NCBI GenBank assembly: GCA_018364635.1
Contig: JAGZLR010000024.1
Coordinates: 1 to 31,946 of the forward strand
DNA length: 31,946 nucleotides
Direction: 5' to 3'
Origin: Clostridiales bacterium
GTDB taxonomy: Bacteria; Bacillota; Clostridia; Lachnospirales; Anaerotignaceae
Shown: positions 17,523 through 26,233 of the stretch, piece by piece
Layout: every line of letters starts with the position of its first letter
Numbering within the stretch: position 1 is the first letter of the stretch
Position numbers and translations under genes: made by a program
Notes under the pieces: model-generated
Seen by the model: only the letters and a program-made list of their open reading frames with translations
Database searches by the model: none
What the model was told of the DNA's origin: nothing

Positions 17523-18509
17523 TTAATCATCATATTCAGAAGAAAACTTTAAAACATCTCCTGTTATAGCATCAATTTCAAACTCATATTCCATAAATCC
17601 TTTTCTCATTTCACCTTCGTAGACAGCCATCCCATGTTCATAATCTAACTCTAGATCTGTAATAACAGAACCTGGCGCCAATTGAAGTGCAATCTCTTTG
17701 GCCTTTTCAACAGAAAAGATGTTTTTGTCAGTTTTGTTTTTTGTTTTATTCATTGTACTTACTTGGGTTTCTAAGTTTTGAAACATAAAGGCCCGATCAA
17801 TATTGTGCTCTTTTCGAGAGGATAACAATTCCCCACTTTCTGTATTAAATTTTAGTTCATATTCAAATTTATCTTTTTGAATATCTAATTTTAACACATT
17901 TTCTGCATTATATCGATCAACATCAATATCTGTAATAATTCCCCCAGGCACATTCTTCTCCGCAAGTTCTTTCACCTGAGCGGCTGTAATAGCGTTACTT
18001 TTTTGAGCAGATGTCTTGACTTGTTTCATGGTTCGGTCTAGAATAACTCCACTTTCAGGATGGATTTCAAATTTACCAACATAGTTACCTTTTATAAAAA
18101 GCACATTGTATTTCTTTAATCCATCGTCAACATCAATGAATATAGACAGTACTGTATTCTGCCCCACTTGTTTTTCTACAAGATCCTTTATATCATTCTC
18201 TGTCAGAAGTACCTCAGTACTTCCAGTATGATCGTTTTTTTCACTCTCAACTTTTGTAATTTCTCTTGTCTGCTTATTCACGTCTATTTCATATGTCTCT
18301 GAAGCACTTTGATTATAAAATTTCAGTTCATAATCTAGATAATTATTTTCCCCATAAACAAAAGTACTACCTGATGGTAAATATCTTTCAGCAACTTGTC
18401 TTGCCTCTTCTACTGTAAAACCAGCGACACCAGCAAACGCTGCCGATGTAATTACGAAACAAGCAGAAAGTGATAATACACCAAAAATAATTTTTGATTG
18501 TCTCTTCAT
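17523..18509 (-). CDS. Exported protein with four PepSY-like repeats
   Basis: 328 residues. A signal peptide (~1-27, ending near SAAFAGVAG) precedes four similar units of ~65 residues, at about 28-94, 100-167, 170-240 and 262-328. Each has a helix (for example TVEEARQVAERYLP, ENDIKDLVEKQV, AAQVKELAEKNVP, VEKAKEIALQLAP) and then a strand pair ending in a 'Y-E-x-x-(I/F)-x-x-x-(T/S)-G' turn such as YEFEIDAITGDVL. That is the PepSY/YpeB fold, known in protease inhibitors and cell-envelope proteins. It is secreted, with no second membrane span. It lies downstream of the kinase gene but has its own promoter, with a box shared with the regulator and the acidic lipoprotein, so it is likely a target of the two-component system. 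Start ATG has GGGGGAG upstream. Confidence 0.85.
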   Translation of the reverse strand: MKRQSKIIFGVLSLSACFVITSAAFAGVAGFTVEEARQVAERYLPSGSTFVYGENNYLDYELKFYNQSASETYEIDVNKQTREITKVESEKNDHTGSTEVLLTENDIKDLVEKQVGQNTVLSIFIDVDDGLKKYNVLFIKGNYVGKFEIHPESGVILDRTMKQVKTSAQKSNAITAAQVKELAEKNVPGGIITDIDVDRYNAENVLKLDIQKDKFEYELKFNTESGELLSSRKEHNIDRAFMFQNLETQVSTMNKTKNKTDKNIFSVEKAKEIALQLAPGSVITDLELDYEHGMAVYEGEMRKGFMEYEFEIDAITGDVLKFSSEYDD

Positions 18510-18627
18510 AAGATACTCCCCCTTTATTTTTCATTATCAGTATGCATATAAAAGAAATTTATTTATTGAAACATTTACTTAATCACAATCTATCAATGTA
18601 TTCTTTCATATCCCTTTTACGAGTCTT

Positions 18628-18661
18628 ATTTTATAAGAGAATTATTAAAGTAAAATGAGAA
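18628..18661 (-). promoter_or_regulatory. Regulator box plus -10 upstream of the PepSY gene
   Basis: In the direction of the PepSY gene the DNA reads TTCTCATTTTA CTTTAATAATT (18661-18640) and then, 28 nt from the first T, a TAAAAT -10 (18633-18628). The same two-part box at the same spacing precedes the regulator and acidic lipoprotein genes. It abuts the kinase stop codon. The leader to ATG 18509 is about 110 nt. Confidence 0.6.
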
Positions 18662-20011
18662 TTACTTGCTAATAGGAATTTTTATTATAAATTCCGTTCC
18701 TTTTCCTGGCTCACTTTTTACATCAATACTTCCTTGATGCATTTGAACAATCCATTTTATCATAGCTAAACCTAACCCCGTTCCGGCTTTGTTTTTGCCA
18801 TGTGTTCCTCGATAAAAGCGATTCCATATTTTAGATAAATCCTCTGCATATATTCCAATCCCTGTATCCTTTATTTTTATGACACACTGATTATCTTCTT
18901 GAAACAGGGTACAAAAAATCAATCCATTCTCTTTGTTATACTCAATAGCATTAGATATTAAATTAGTAAAAAGACGCGTCAGCAACGTTTGATCTCCTGT
19001 CAGACAAATCTCAGGCGTTATCTCCGTTTTTATTGTGATATGCCCCCCCTTTGCCTGATCTTCCATCTCTTCTAACACAATCTGAAACAGTTCACTGATA
19101 TCCACTGTTTCTTTTTCCAGAAAAATTTTCCCATTGTCAGCACGTACAAGAAGTAGTAGTTGTGCGATTAAAGTAGACATCTTTTTGGCCTGGCGCTTAA
19201 TTGCTCTGATAGATTCCAAACGTTCCTCCTCAGTTTTTGCTTTTTGCAAGGCGTAGTCACATTGTGCCAAAATAATTGTCGTTGGCGTTCTAAGCTCGTG
19301 AGAAGCATCCGATGTAAACTGTTTTTCTGCAGAAAATGAATGATATAGTCTTTCCAGCATGTGATCAAATGTTAACGCCAATTGCTTAACTTCGTCTTGT
19401 GCTGGAATTTTGTCACTAATTCTTTGAGAGAGATCGTTACCTCCACTGATTTTTTCCGCTGTTTTTCTAATTTCATCTATAGTACGAAATGCTCTTTTTG
19501 TAATAAAGTAGCCTCCAAGTGCTGTAACAAAAATAATTAAAGGTGACGCAAAAACGAGTATCCCAATCATTACACGAATCATATGATAATTTTTTGATAT
19601 AGGGCAAGTTCCTCTGATCCATACAGGAGTTCTCCCCGCAGTACTATAAAGATCGTACACCATCCATGTCTCATTCTTTTCAGATACTATTTTTATTGTA
19701 TTATGTTCTAAAAGGGCGTTTACATAACCTCTTCCCTCTTCCCTTGGAGCAATAATCCGTCCAAAATTGTCATAGATATAAATAGAAACATCATTTTGAT
19801 AATACGAAATATCCTCCAAATTAGAATGTCCAATTCCCTTGCTAAGCGTGTCAGAAGTTTCCAACACCACTTGGTACAAAGCCTTTCTAGATTGATCTAA
19901 AAAAAACCTGTCAGAGATAAAAAACATCGCACTTAATATCATCAGCAATAGAAGTGTCAGAAAACTTGTATACCAGATGGTTATTCGTGTTTTAATGGAA
20001 AATCTTTTCAT
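18662..20011 (-). CDS. Sensor histidine kinase
   Basis: 449 residues: TM1 ~12-33, an outer sensor of ~110 residues, TM2 ~147-170, a HAMP linker ~170-225, then the kinase core. His238 in the H-box (SDASHELRTP) is the phosphorylation site; Asn354 lies in the N-box (LFTNLISNAIEYN); DTGIGI and GTGLGLAM are the ATP-binding G boxes. The architecture is that of HisKA/HATPase_c kinases that pair with OmpR regulators. It overlaps the regulator gene by ATGA with AGGAGG before the start, so both are made from one message. The outer sensor is not recognisable, so the signal is unknown; the PepSY and acidic lipoprotein targets suggest the cell envelope. Confidence 0.95.
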   Translation of the reverse strand: MKRFSIKTRITIWYTSFLTLLLLMILSAMFFISDRFFLDQSRKALYQVVLETSDTLSKGIGHSNLEDISYYQNDVSIYIYDNFGRIIAPREEGRGYVNALLEHNTIKIVSEKNETWMVYDLYSTAGRTPVWIRGTCPISKNYHMIRVMIGILVFASPLIIFVTALGGYFITKRAFRTIDEIRKTAEKISGGNDLSQRISDKIPAQDEVKQLALTFDHMLERLYHSFSAEKQFTSDASHELRTPTTIILAQCDYALQKAKTEEERLESIRAIKRQAKKMSTLIAQLLLLVRADNGKIFLEKETVDISELFQIVLEEMEDQAKGGHITIKTEITPEICLTGDQTLLTRLFTNLISNAIEYNKENGLIFCTLFQEDNQCVIKIKDTGIGIYAEDLSKIWNRFYRGTHGKNKAGTGLGLAMIKWIVQMHQGSIDVKSEPGKGTEFIIKIPISK

Positions 20012-20682
20012 GATTCCTCCTTTAACACATATCCTGTCCCTCTAATGGTATGTATCAGTTTTTTGTCAAAAGAAGCATCTATCTTTTTGCGAAGATAACG
20101 GATATATACATCAACCACATTAGATCCTCCTTCTAAATCATAATTCCAAACATGCTCTTCGATTCTTTCCCTTGATAAAACAATCCCTTTATTGTGCAGA
20201 AGATATTCCAACATAGCAAACTCTTTGGATGATAAATTGATAATTCTCCCAGCCCTTGTAACAACATGGGATTTTAGGTCCATCGTTAAATCAGCAATAG
20301 AAAGGGTATTTGTGACAATGTTTGCCTTTCTTCTTAAAAGAACACGGATACGTGCCTGAAGTTCATCTAAGGCAAATGGTTTGATTAAATAATCATCTGC
20401 ACCAGCATCAAGTCCTCTTACTCTATCTTCCACGGAATCCCTTGCAGTCAACAACAAAATATGGGTTTTTATATTTTTTTTACGAATAGCAGTTAAAACT
20501 GAAATACCATCCTTTTTAGGCAGCATAATATCCAATAACACTAAATCATATGACGTATTTTCAATATAGTACTGCCCATCCTCTCCATTATCGCAGGAAT
20601 CGACTGTATAGCCTTCTGCTTTTAAGTTTTTTACAAGAACTTCTTGTAAATCCGGTTCATCTTCCACAACCAAAAGTCTCAT
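20008..20682 (-). CDS. OmpR/PhoB-family response regulator
   Basis: 224 residues. The receiver domain has acidic Glu7/Asp8, phospho-acceptor Asp51 in LLDIMLPKKDG, Thr79 and Lys101 in LIKPF. The C-terminal winged helix (~130-222) shows the family pattern LSSKEFAMLEYLL then VVDVYIRYLRKKID and the final IRGTGYVL. It binds DNA direct repeats when phosphorylated by the kinase encoded immediately downstream. A box of two 11-base repeats, spaced 28 nt from the -10, occurs before this gene and two neighbours and is the best candidate for its target. GGAGG precedes ATG 20682. Confidence 0.95.
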   Translation of the reverse strand: MRLLVVEDEPDLQEVLVKNLKAEGYTVDSCDNGEDGQYYIENTSYDLVLLDIMLPKKDGISVLTAIRKKNIKTHILLLTARDSVEDRVRGLDAGADDYLIKPFALDELQARIRVLLRRKANIVTNTLSIADLTMDLKSHVVTRAGRIINLSSKEFAMLEYLLHNKGIVLSRERIEEHVWNYDLEGGSNVVDVYIRYLRKKIDASFDKKLIHTIRGTGYVLKEES

Positions 20683-20736
20683 ACATTTTCCTCCAGTCTT
20701 TGGAAACCCCTATGTCCCTCAATTCTATCAGCCTTA

Positions 20737-20770
20737 ATTATAAGGGAGAAATATGAAAAGTAAATGAGAA
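20737..20770 (-). promoter_or_regulatory. Regulator box plus -10 upstream of the response-regulator operon
   Basis: Toward the regulator gene the DNA reads TTCTCATTTAC TTTTCATATTT (20770-20749), then TATAAT (20742-20737) starting 28 nt after the first T. The box takes the place of a -35. The leader to ATG 20682 is about 48 nt. Suggests autoregulation. Confidence 0.7.
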
Positions 20771-20825
20771 AATCGTCTGAACAAACTAAAAATAAAATCC
20801 TTTCTTTAAAATTTCTGCAACTAAT

Positions 20826-20859
20826 TTCTCATTTTATTTTCATATTTTATCGTTATAAT
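20826..20859 (+). promoter_or_regulatory. Regulator box plus -10 upstream of the acidic lipoprotein gene
   Basis: TTCTCATTTTA TTTTCATATTT (20826-20847) followed by TATAAT at 20854-20859, again 28 nt from the first T. It matches the box of the regulator operon at 20 of 23 positions over an inverted copy (20751-20773 and 20823-20845). The leader is about 30 nt. Confidence 0.7.
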
Positions 20860-20895
20860 AATATTAAGTTTTTTCAATCAAAAAGGAGGGTTAAG

Positions 20896-21582
20896 ATGAA
20901 ACTTGGAATGATAATTTTCTTCTGTACAGGGATTTGTTTTATGGCAGGATGTAACAAAAGTACAGGACCTGCTCCTGTGATGCCTCAAAACGCATTGTCT
21001 CCTGTTACTGATTACGATGTCAGTAGCGAGAATACTGAATCCCATACAAGCGTTGTATCAGAGGAGCCTTGGGCACAAACAAACTCTGAAAACTCTACAG
21101 ATTATTCCTTGATGACTCAAGAAGAACTTTTACAGTCCTATTACACAATAAAAGCTGAGGAAAAAGCATTAGAAATTGAAGAGGAGCAGTTAAAAATCAA
21201 TTTTCGTATTGGAAGTGTTGGCAATACAGAATTTGAGCAACAAAAACTTTATTTCTCTCAACAGGAAAATATTTTGGACTTAGAAGAAGATACCATTGAA
21301 AACTACTTAAAACAGTTAAACTTTACCGGAAATGAACTTATACCACAAGAAATAAAAGAACTCTTTCATTCTGAAAACAGACAACAGATTTATGAATTGT
21401 ATGAAAATCTGGAATTGGAAGAAGATAGTTTAGATTTAGAGGAAGATACTCTAGAAACTCAATACTTATCCAATAAAATGACACGAGAAGAATTTATTGC
21501 CAAACAATCTGATTTAGAAAAAAGGGATTTTATGTTAGAATGTCAGCTGGACTATCTTGAAACTTTGGGATATGATGACTAA
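20896..21582 (+). CDS. Acidic coiled-coil lipoprotein with a duplicated helical hairpin
   Basis: 228 residues from ATG 20896 (AGGAGGG upstream). A frame runs further up, but that ATG (20764) lies before the promoter at 20854, so the shorter protein is right. The lipobox FMAGC gives lipid-bearing Cys19; a Pro/Ser/Glu tether follows. The rest is very rich in Glu and Leu and contains two copies of one helical hairpin, about 91-135 and 177-222. Each has LE(I/L)EE..L, a short turn (GNTEF or TREEF) and a QK/KQ helix; the second half repeats LDLEEDT. No known family is recognised, though the turn recalls SHOCT-type hairpins. It is likely anchored on the outer membrane face. It shares a promoter box with the divergent two-component operon. 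Confidence 0.65.
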   Translation: MKLGMIIFFCTGICFMAGCNKSTGPAPVMPQNALSPVTDYDVSSENTESHTSVVSEEPWAQTNSENSTDYSLMTQEELLQSYYTIKAEEKALEIEEEQLKINFRIGSVGNTEFEQQKLYFSQQENILDLEEDTIENYLKQLNFTGNELIPQEIKELFHSENRQQIYELYENLELEEDSLDLEEDTLETQYLSNKMTREEFIAKQSDLEKRDFMLECQLDYLETLGYDD

Positions 21583-21648
21583 TCATAAAAAATAACAGCT
21601 CGCTTCCTATAAATAACTCCATATTAATACTGCTCCAAAATTAAAATC

Positions 21649-21691
21649 AAAAGGCTAAGAACTCTTAACACAAAAGATTCTTAGCCTTTTT
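21649..21691. terminator. Two-way rho-independent terminator
   Basis: Perfect 13-bp stem AAAAGGCTAAGAA (21649-21661) and TTCTTAGCCTTTT (21678-21690) with a 16-nt loop. T-rich on the plus side, and A/T-rich with GATTTTAATTTT on the minus side. It ends both the acidic lipoprotein gene and the phosphonate operon. Confidence 0.85.
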
Positions 21692-21698
21692 CATACTT

Positions 21699-22475
21699 TT
21701 ATATTCCAAGAAAACCAACCAATTCCGGCAGCTGCGCAATATTTTGAATTACAAAATCTGCCCCTGCATCTTTAAACTCTCTCGCCGTCTTTTTAGAAAG
21801 TTCTATGCGTTTTTGTTCAGAAAGACTACAGAACTCTTTTTCACTAAGACCTAACAAAGAACTTCCTTCGACCACACCGACTGTCCAAACCCCTGCATTG
21901 ATACCTTCTTTTATATCTGAAACAGTATCTCCGACTTTTATCGCACTCTTTACAGATGATACATGAAACTTCTTTAAATTTTCAAATATCATATATGGAT
22001 ATGGACGGCCTTTTCCATTTACACTGTCTGCGCTAATCCAAAAGTCAGGAGAATATCCCTGCTGTGCAGCTTTGGAAACTACAATTTCCATCATCGCGTC
22101 AGTATACCCTGTTGTGGAACCAATTTTAATTCCCATGTTTCTAAGAATTTCTACCGTCTCCAATACATATGGTTTTGGGGAAGCAAAGTTTTCTAACATA
22201 GCAAATAACTTTTTTTCAAACTGTTGATACACAGCCTCCACATCATCTTTTGTAAAGGCATGACCATTAATTTTTTTCCATTCGTTAGAAATTCTATCCA
22301 TCTGAAACATAGTACGTATATGGTCTCTTTTTAGCATTCCCATAGGTTTTCTCGTTTCTTCTGTTGTAACTTCAACACCGAAATGTGAAAATGAATCCAT
22401 AAATGCCCGAACTGGTGCAAAACAGCCATAATCTACTGTTGTACCAGCCCAGTCAAAAATTACCGCCTCGATCAT
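21699..22475 (-). CDS. phnX: Phosphonoacetaldehyde hydrolase (phosphonatase)
   Basis: 258 residues, HAD superfamily. Asp8 nucleophile in VIFDWAGTTVDYG; the cap-domain Lys49 in MGMLKRDHI forms the Schiff base with phosphonoacetaldehyde, a feature unique to PhnX; later GSTTGYT and KVGDTVSDIKEG supply the remaining HAD motifs. It cleaves the C-P bond to give acetaldehyde and phosphate. A GTG at 22484 would add MRV, but ATG 22475 is chosen because AAAGGAG is 8 nt upstream and it makes the ATGA overlap with phnW. Last gene of the AEP operon, ending at the terminator 21649-21691. Confidence 0.95.
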   Translation of the reverse strand: MIEAVIFDWAGTTVDYGCFAPVRAFMDSFSHFGVEVTTEETRKPMGMLKRDHIRTMFQMDRISNEWKKINGHAFTKDDVEAVYQQFEKKLFAMLENFASPKPYVLETVEILRNMGIKIGSTTGYTDAMMEIVVSKAAQQGYSPDFWISADSVNGKGRPYPYMIFENLKKFHVSSVKSAIKVGDTVSDIKEGINAGVWTVGVVEGSSLLGLSEKEFCSLSEQKRIELSKKTAREFKDAGADFVIQNIAQLPELVGFLGI

Positions 22476-23581
22476 AACACGCACTCCTTTTTTATTTTGA
22501 TAAAAGCTGAGATGATATCTATCAGTTTTTCAATATCTTCTGTATAAATTTCTCCAATATTGCCAATACGGAAAGTATCTAGTTCTGTAAGCTTTCCAGG
22601 ATAAATAGCATATCCCCGTTCTTTTATATATTGATAAAACTCATCAAATTCAAAAGATACGCCTTCTGGATAAAAAAACGTTGTGATAATCGGCCCTTGA
22701 TGTCTATCATCAATATAAGTGCGAAATCCAAGCTGTCTCATCTTTTCAATCAACAGTCTGTTATTTTCTTTATAACGATGATATCGAGCAGGGATTCCCC
22801 CTTCTTCTATCAGTTCGTCAATCGCCCTAGAAAAAGCCAGAACAACATGTGTAGGGGACGTAAAACGCCATTTTCCATCCTTATTCATACATTCCCATTG
22901 ATCATATAAATCCAAAGATAAGGAACGAGCCTTTCCTTTACTTTCTAAAAGTTTGTCCTGTCTACATATAATAAAAGAAAACCCAGGAACGCCTTGAATA
23001 CATTTATTGGCGCTTGATATTAAAAAATCAATTCCCCATTGCCCAACAGGGATCTCTACGCCTCCAAAAGAAGACATTGCATCGACAATAAAAGTACATC
23101 CTGCTTCTTTTACAATCCTGCCTACAGATTCAATGTCATTTAAAATTCCGCTTGTCGTCTCGCTATGTACCATTGCAACATGCGTAATTGTGCTATCATT
23201 TTTCAGTATATCCAAAATATGCGCGGCATCAGGAACATTGTCATACTTTTGTACATAGTGTACATATGGAATTTTACTGTGTTCACAAATTTTTGTCATT
23301 CGTTCCCCATAAGAACCATTAGAACAAATTAAAACTTTTTCCTTCTCCCCAATCACACTTGTCAGTACGCTTTCTACGCCAAAGGTGCCGCTACCCTGCA
23401 TTAACACAGCAGTATAGTCGTTTTCAGATACCTTTGCCAACATAAGAAGCTGCTGTCTAATCTTCTGTGTCACTGCTTTATAATCATCATCCCATGTACA
23501 ACGATCAACCATCATTTCTTTTTTTACAGTATCACTGGTTGTTAACGGACCTGGTGTAAGTAATTTATATTGATTTTTCAT
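22472..23581 (-). CDS. phnW: 2-aminoethylphosphonate-pyruvate transaminase
   Basis: 369 residues, fold-type I PLP enzyme. It begins with the typical LLTPGPLTTSDTVKKEM. Gly-rich MQGSGTFGVE (61-70) binds the cofactor phosphate, Asp167 in VDAMSSFGG holds the pyridine nitrogen, and Lys193 in SSANKCIQGVPG forms the internal aldimine. It moves the amino group of AEP to pyruvate, giving phosphonoacetaldehyde and alanine, which PhnX then splits. Start ATG has AAGGAGG upstream. It overlaps phnX by 4 bases and follows the binding-protein gene by 12 bases. The product identity is firm. Confidence 0.96.
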   Translation of the reverse strand: MKNQYKLLTPGPLTTSDTVKKEMMVDRCTWDDDYKAVTQKIRQQLLMLAKVSENDYTAVLMQGSGTFGVESVLTSVIGEKEKVLICSNGSYGERMTKICEHSKIPYVHYVQKYDNVPDAAHILDILKNDSTITHVAMVHSETTSGILNDIESVGRIVKEAGCTFIVDAMSSFGGVEIPVGQWGIDFLISSANKCIQGVPGFSFIICRQDKLLESKGKARSLSLDLYDQWECMNKDGKWRFTSPTHVVLAFSRAIDELIEEGGIPARYHRYKENNRLLIEKMRQLGFRTYIDDRHQGPIITTFFYPEGVSFEFDEFYQYIKERGYAIYPGKLTELDTFRIGNIGEIYTEDIEKLIDIISAFIKIKKECVL

Positions 23582-23593
23582 AAAATTTCCTCC

Positions 23594-24583
23594 TTAACCT
23601 TTTGCACACTCAGATAATTGCTGATGCGCTTGAAATAAATCTAATGTTAATGGTTCTGCAAATTTTTTAGGATATGTAGACTGATTTTCAGATGATGCTT
23701 TTTCTCCTTCGTATAATGGATTTGGATAACTTTTAATCAGCTCTTCACGTGCATTTTCTATCATACATTGTGCTATTCCCATAGCTAAAGAATTTGTTTT
23801 ATCTCCTTTATTAATGACAGCAACAGACTCTGTTAAAGAAAAATTTCCTTCGCTTGGATCTACAAAGTCAATCGGAAGCCCTTCTGCTTTATCCGCAACT
23901 GCCTGATGACGCAGCCCAAAACCAATAGCGACTTCTCCCGCTCGACACAGTTTTAAAGGTCCTGAACCTGAAGTTTCAATATGTGCATCTGCATTTTTAT
24001 AAATACCAGCTAAAACTTCCTCTGCCCCTTCGTCGCCATAAGCATCTACTAATGCTTGAATCAACAGCCATGCCGTTGAAGATGATTGAATATCCGTCAC
24101 CGCAATCTGTCCTCTATATTCTTCTTTTGTAAGATCCTTTAAAGAAGCAGGTACCGTTAATCCTTCAGCGTGGATTAATTCTGTATTTAATATAATTGCT
24201 CCTTCTTGCGACGTAATTGGCGCTGTATAATCAGGAACTTCCTCCAGTGTATTGACTTCAAATTCCAAAGGCAAAAACATATTATTTTGGTCCTGCGCGC
24301 TTTGTAGATAAAATGTACTCATCGTCACTAAATCTGCTTCTAAATTTGTTCCTTCTGCGAGAAGCTTGCCTCCTAGCTCAGAAGTCCCATAAGTTTGAAT
24401 AATATATTTCCCTTTGTAACCATTTTGATCCAAAGCATTCTCTAATGCTTTCACTGCTTCTTCATCTGCATTGGAATATATTACGACTTGTTTTTCTTTT
24501 GCTGATGATGATGAGCATCCTGTCATAACAGAAAAAGCTAATGTTAATGTTAAACCAATGACACATATTTTTTTCAATTTCAT
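23594..24583 (-). CDS. AEP ABC transporter substrate-binding lipoprotein
   Basis: 329 residues with a lipoprotein signal ending MTGC (Cys23). The mature protein begins KQVVIYSNADEEAVKALENA, the typical start of the iron/thiamine/phosphonate class (type II) binding proteins. YGTSELGGKLLAEG (about 64-77) and SSSTAWLLIQALVDAYG (about 166-182) also fit this group. Anchored on the outer face, it should capture 2-aminoethylphosphonate for the adjacent permease; the ligand is inferred from the phnWX operon, since the sequence alone would allow Fe(III) or a sugar phosphate. RBS GGAAGGG. It lies 21 bases after the permease gene. Confidence 0.85.
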   Translation of the reverse strand: MKLKKICVIGLTLTLAFSVMTGCSSSSAKEKQVVIYSNADEEAVKALENALDQNGYKGKYIIQTYGTSELGGKLLAEGTNLEADLVTMSTFYLQSAQDQNNMFLPLEFEVNTLEEVPDYTAPITSQEGAIILNTELIHAEGLTVPASLKDLTKEEYRGQIAVTDIQSSSTAWLLIQALVDAYGDEGAEEVLAGIYKNADAHIETSGSGPLKLCRAGEVAIGFGLRHQAVADKAEGLPIDFVDPSEGNFSLTESVAVINKGDKTNSLAMGIAQCMIENAREELIKSYPNPLYEGEKASSENQSTYPKKFAEPLTLDLFQAHQQLSECAKG

Positions 24584-24604
24584 ATCTTGATCCCTTCCTA
24601 TTCC

Positions 24605-26233
24605 CTATCCATTTTTTGTAATTGCTTTATATTTTGCAAGTTTTGAAAATACCGTTTTTGCTATCAAATTCGTTGCTAAAATCAATAATGATAAAACAAA
24701 TACTTCATTAAAACGATTTACATATTGAAGTTGCTTAATCATCGTTGTAAGGACCATTGTTCGTGCACCTGCAATAAAAATCAACGCACTGATTGTAACC
24801 ATAGAATTGATAAAATAATAGCTAAATACCTCTATCAAACTAGATAGTGCATTGGGCGTTACAACACGCAAAATTGTTTTTATCCAACTATCGCCCATAA
24901 GCATCGCTGTCGTTTCCCATCCTGCATTCATTTTTGACAATGAATTTTTCATCATCAGATAAGATGTAGAAAAATAATGGACGATGTTACATAAAATCAT
25001 CAACAAAAATGTATTTTGTAGACTTGTTCCTGAGAATACAAACAGATATGCAACGCCTAATACCATTCCAGGGATTGCATTTGTAACTAAAGCAATACTT
25101 TCAATAATTTTCTTATATCCATTTCCTAAGGAACTTCTAGCCGTTATCAAAGCAGCGCCATAGGCTACTAACGTTCCCAAAAATGCAGTAAGCACAGCCA
25201 TAAAAAGTGTGTGTCCATAAACATTCAATAATTCTGAATCGGTAAATACTTCTGCAAAATGTTCAAGAGAAAATCTAGTTTTATAAGGCCATTCCTCTAC
25301 TATAGGAACGACAAAAATAACAGCAAAAATAGATAAAATTATAACCGAAATGATAATTCCAGAAAAACCCCATCCAAAGTCCCTTGTGAAATTTTTTCTT
25401 AATTCTGCATGGGAAATGCGGCTATACCGAATATTGAACCGTTCTAAAATCTGTAAAATACATATACTTCCAATAGAAGGAATCAACATAATCATTGCAA
25501 TTACCGCGCCTCTATTAAAGTCTGGGATTCCTCCTAGCATCTGATTGTATAGCACTGTTGCAATAACATCATAACTTCCCGCCACCGAAGCAGGAATTCC
25601 AAAGTCTGTAAAACACAAGAAGAATGTCTGAATCAAAGCTCCTGCAAATGTTCCCAATAAAGGTCTTATAATCGCAATCCAAAATGTTGACAAAACATTA
25701 TCGCTCATCGCTTTTGAAACAATCAGAGTCTTTTTGTCCACAAATTCCATAGTATTATGAATCAGTAAAAACGCCACTGGAATTGTATATATTACATATC
25801 CAACAAGTAACCCTGTAAATCCATAAATATCAAAAAATTGTCTGCCAAACAACCTGGTTAAAAACCCTTGTTTTCCAAAAGAATAAATAATCGCAAAACC
25901 ATAAGTAATTGTAGGCAAAAACATGGGAAGAGTAGTTACAAAACTTATAAAACTCTTAAACCATTTAGGTACATTTGTATAATGCACAGTATAAGCAATG
26001 ACAAAAGCCAAAAACGTTGCAATCATTGCCGAAACGATTGCTATTTTAAAACTGTTCATCAGCGATACAAAAAAATTCTTTTGTGTCATCACCGAAATAT
26101 AAAACTCTAATGTAAAACCATCTTTCCATATAGACTTCCAAAACAACATTAGAATAGGTGTACCCAAAAAAACAGCAAAAATGCTAATTACAGCCAAAAA
26201 CACTAACTTTAACTCTCTATTCTTAACTTTCAT
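24605..26233 (-). CDS. ABC transporter permease, two fused domains (AEP uptake)
   Basis: 542 residues, about 12 membrane spans in two halves (~1-270 and ~285-542). Each half carries an EAA-like loop, for example KAMSDNVLSTFWIAIIRPL in the first and ETTAMLMGDSWIKTILRVVT in the second, which contacts the ATPase. Single-chain two-domain permeases are usual for the FbpB/PhnU-type systems. It overlaps the ATPase gene by ATGA with only a weak own RBS, so translation is coupled. Substrate inferred from the operon. Confidence 0.88.
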   Translation of the reverse strand: MKVKNRELKLVFLAVISIFAVFLGTPILMLFWKSIWKDGFTLEFYISVMTQKNFFVSLMNSFKIAIVSAMIATFLAFVIAYTVHYTNVPKWFKSFISFVTTLPMFLPTITYGFAIIYSFGKQGFLTRLFGRQFFDIYGFTGLLVGYVIYTIPVAFLLIHNTMEFVDKKTLIVSKAMSDNVLSTFWIAIIRPLLGTFAGALIQTFFLCFTDFGIPASVAGSYDVIATVLYNQMLGGIPDFNRGAVIAMIMLIPSIGSICILQILERFNIRYSRISHAELRKNFTRDFGWGFSGIIISVIILSIFAVIFVVPIVEEWPYKTRFSLEHFAEVFTDSELLNVYGHTLFMAVLTAFLGTLVAYGAALITARSSLGNGYKKIIESIALVTNAIPGMVLGVAYLFVFSGTSLQNTFLLMILCNIVHYFSTSYLMMKNSLSKMNAGWETTAMLMGDSWIKTILRVVTPNALSSLIEVFSYYFINSMVTISALIFIAGARTMVLTTMIKQLQYVNRFNEVFVLSLLILATNLIAKTVFSKLAKYKAITKNG

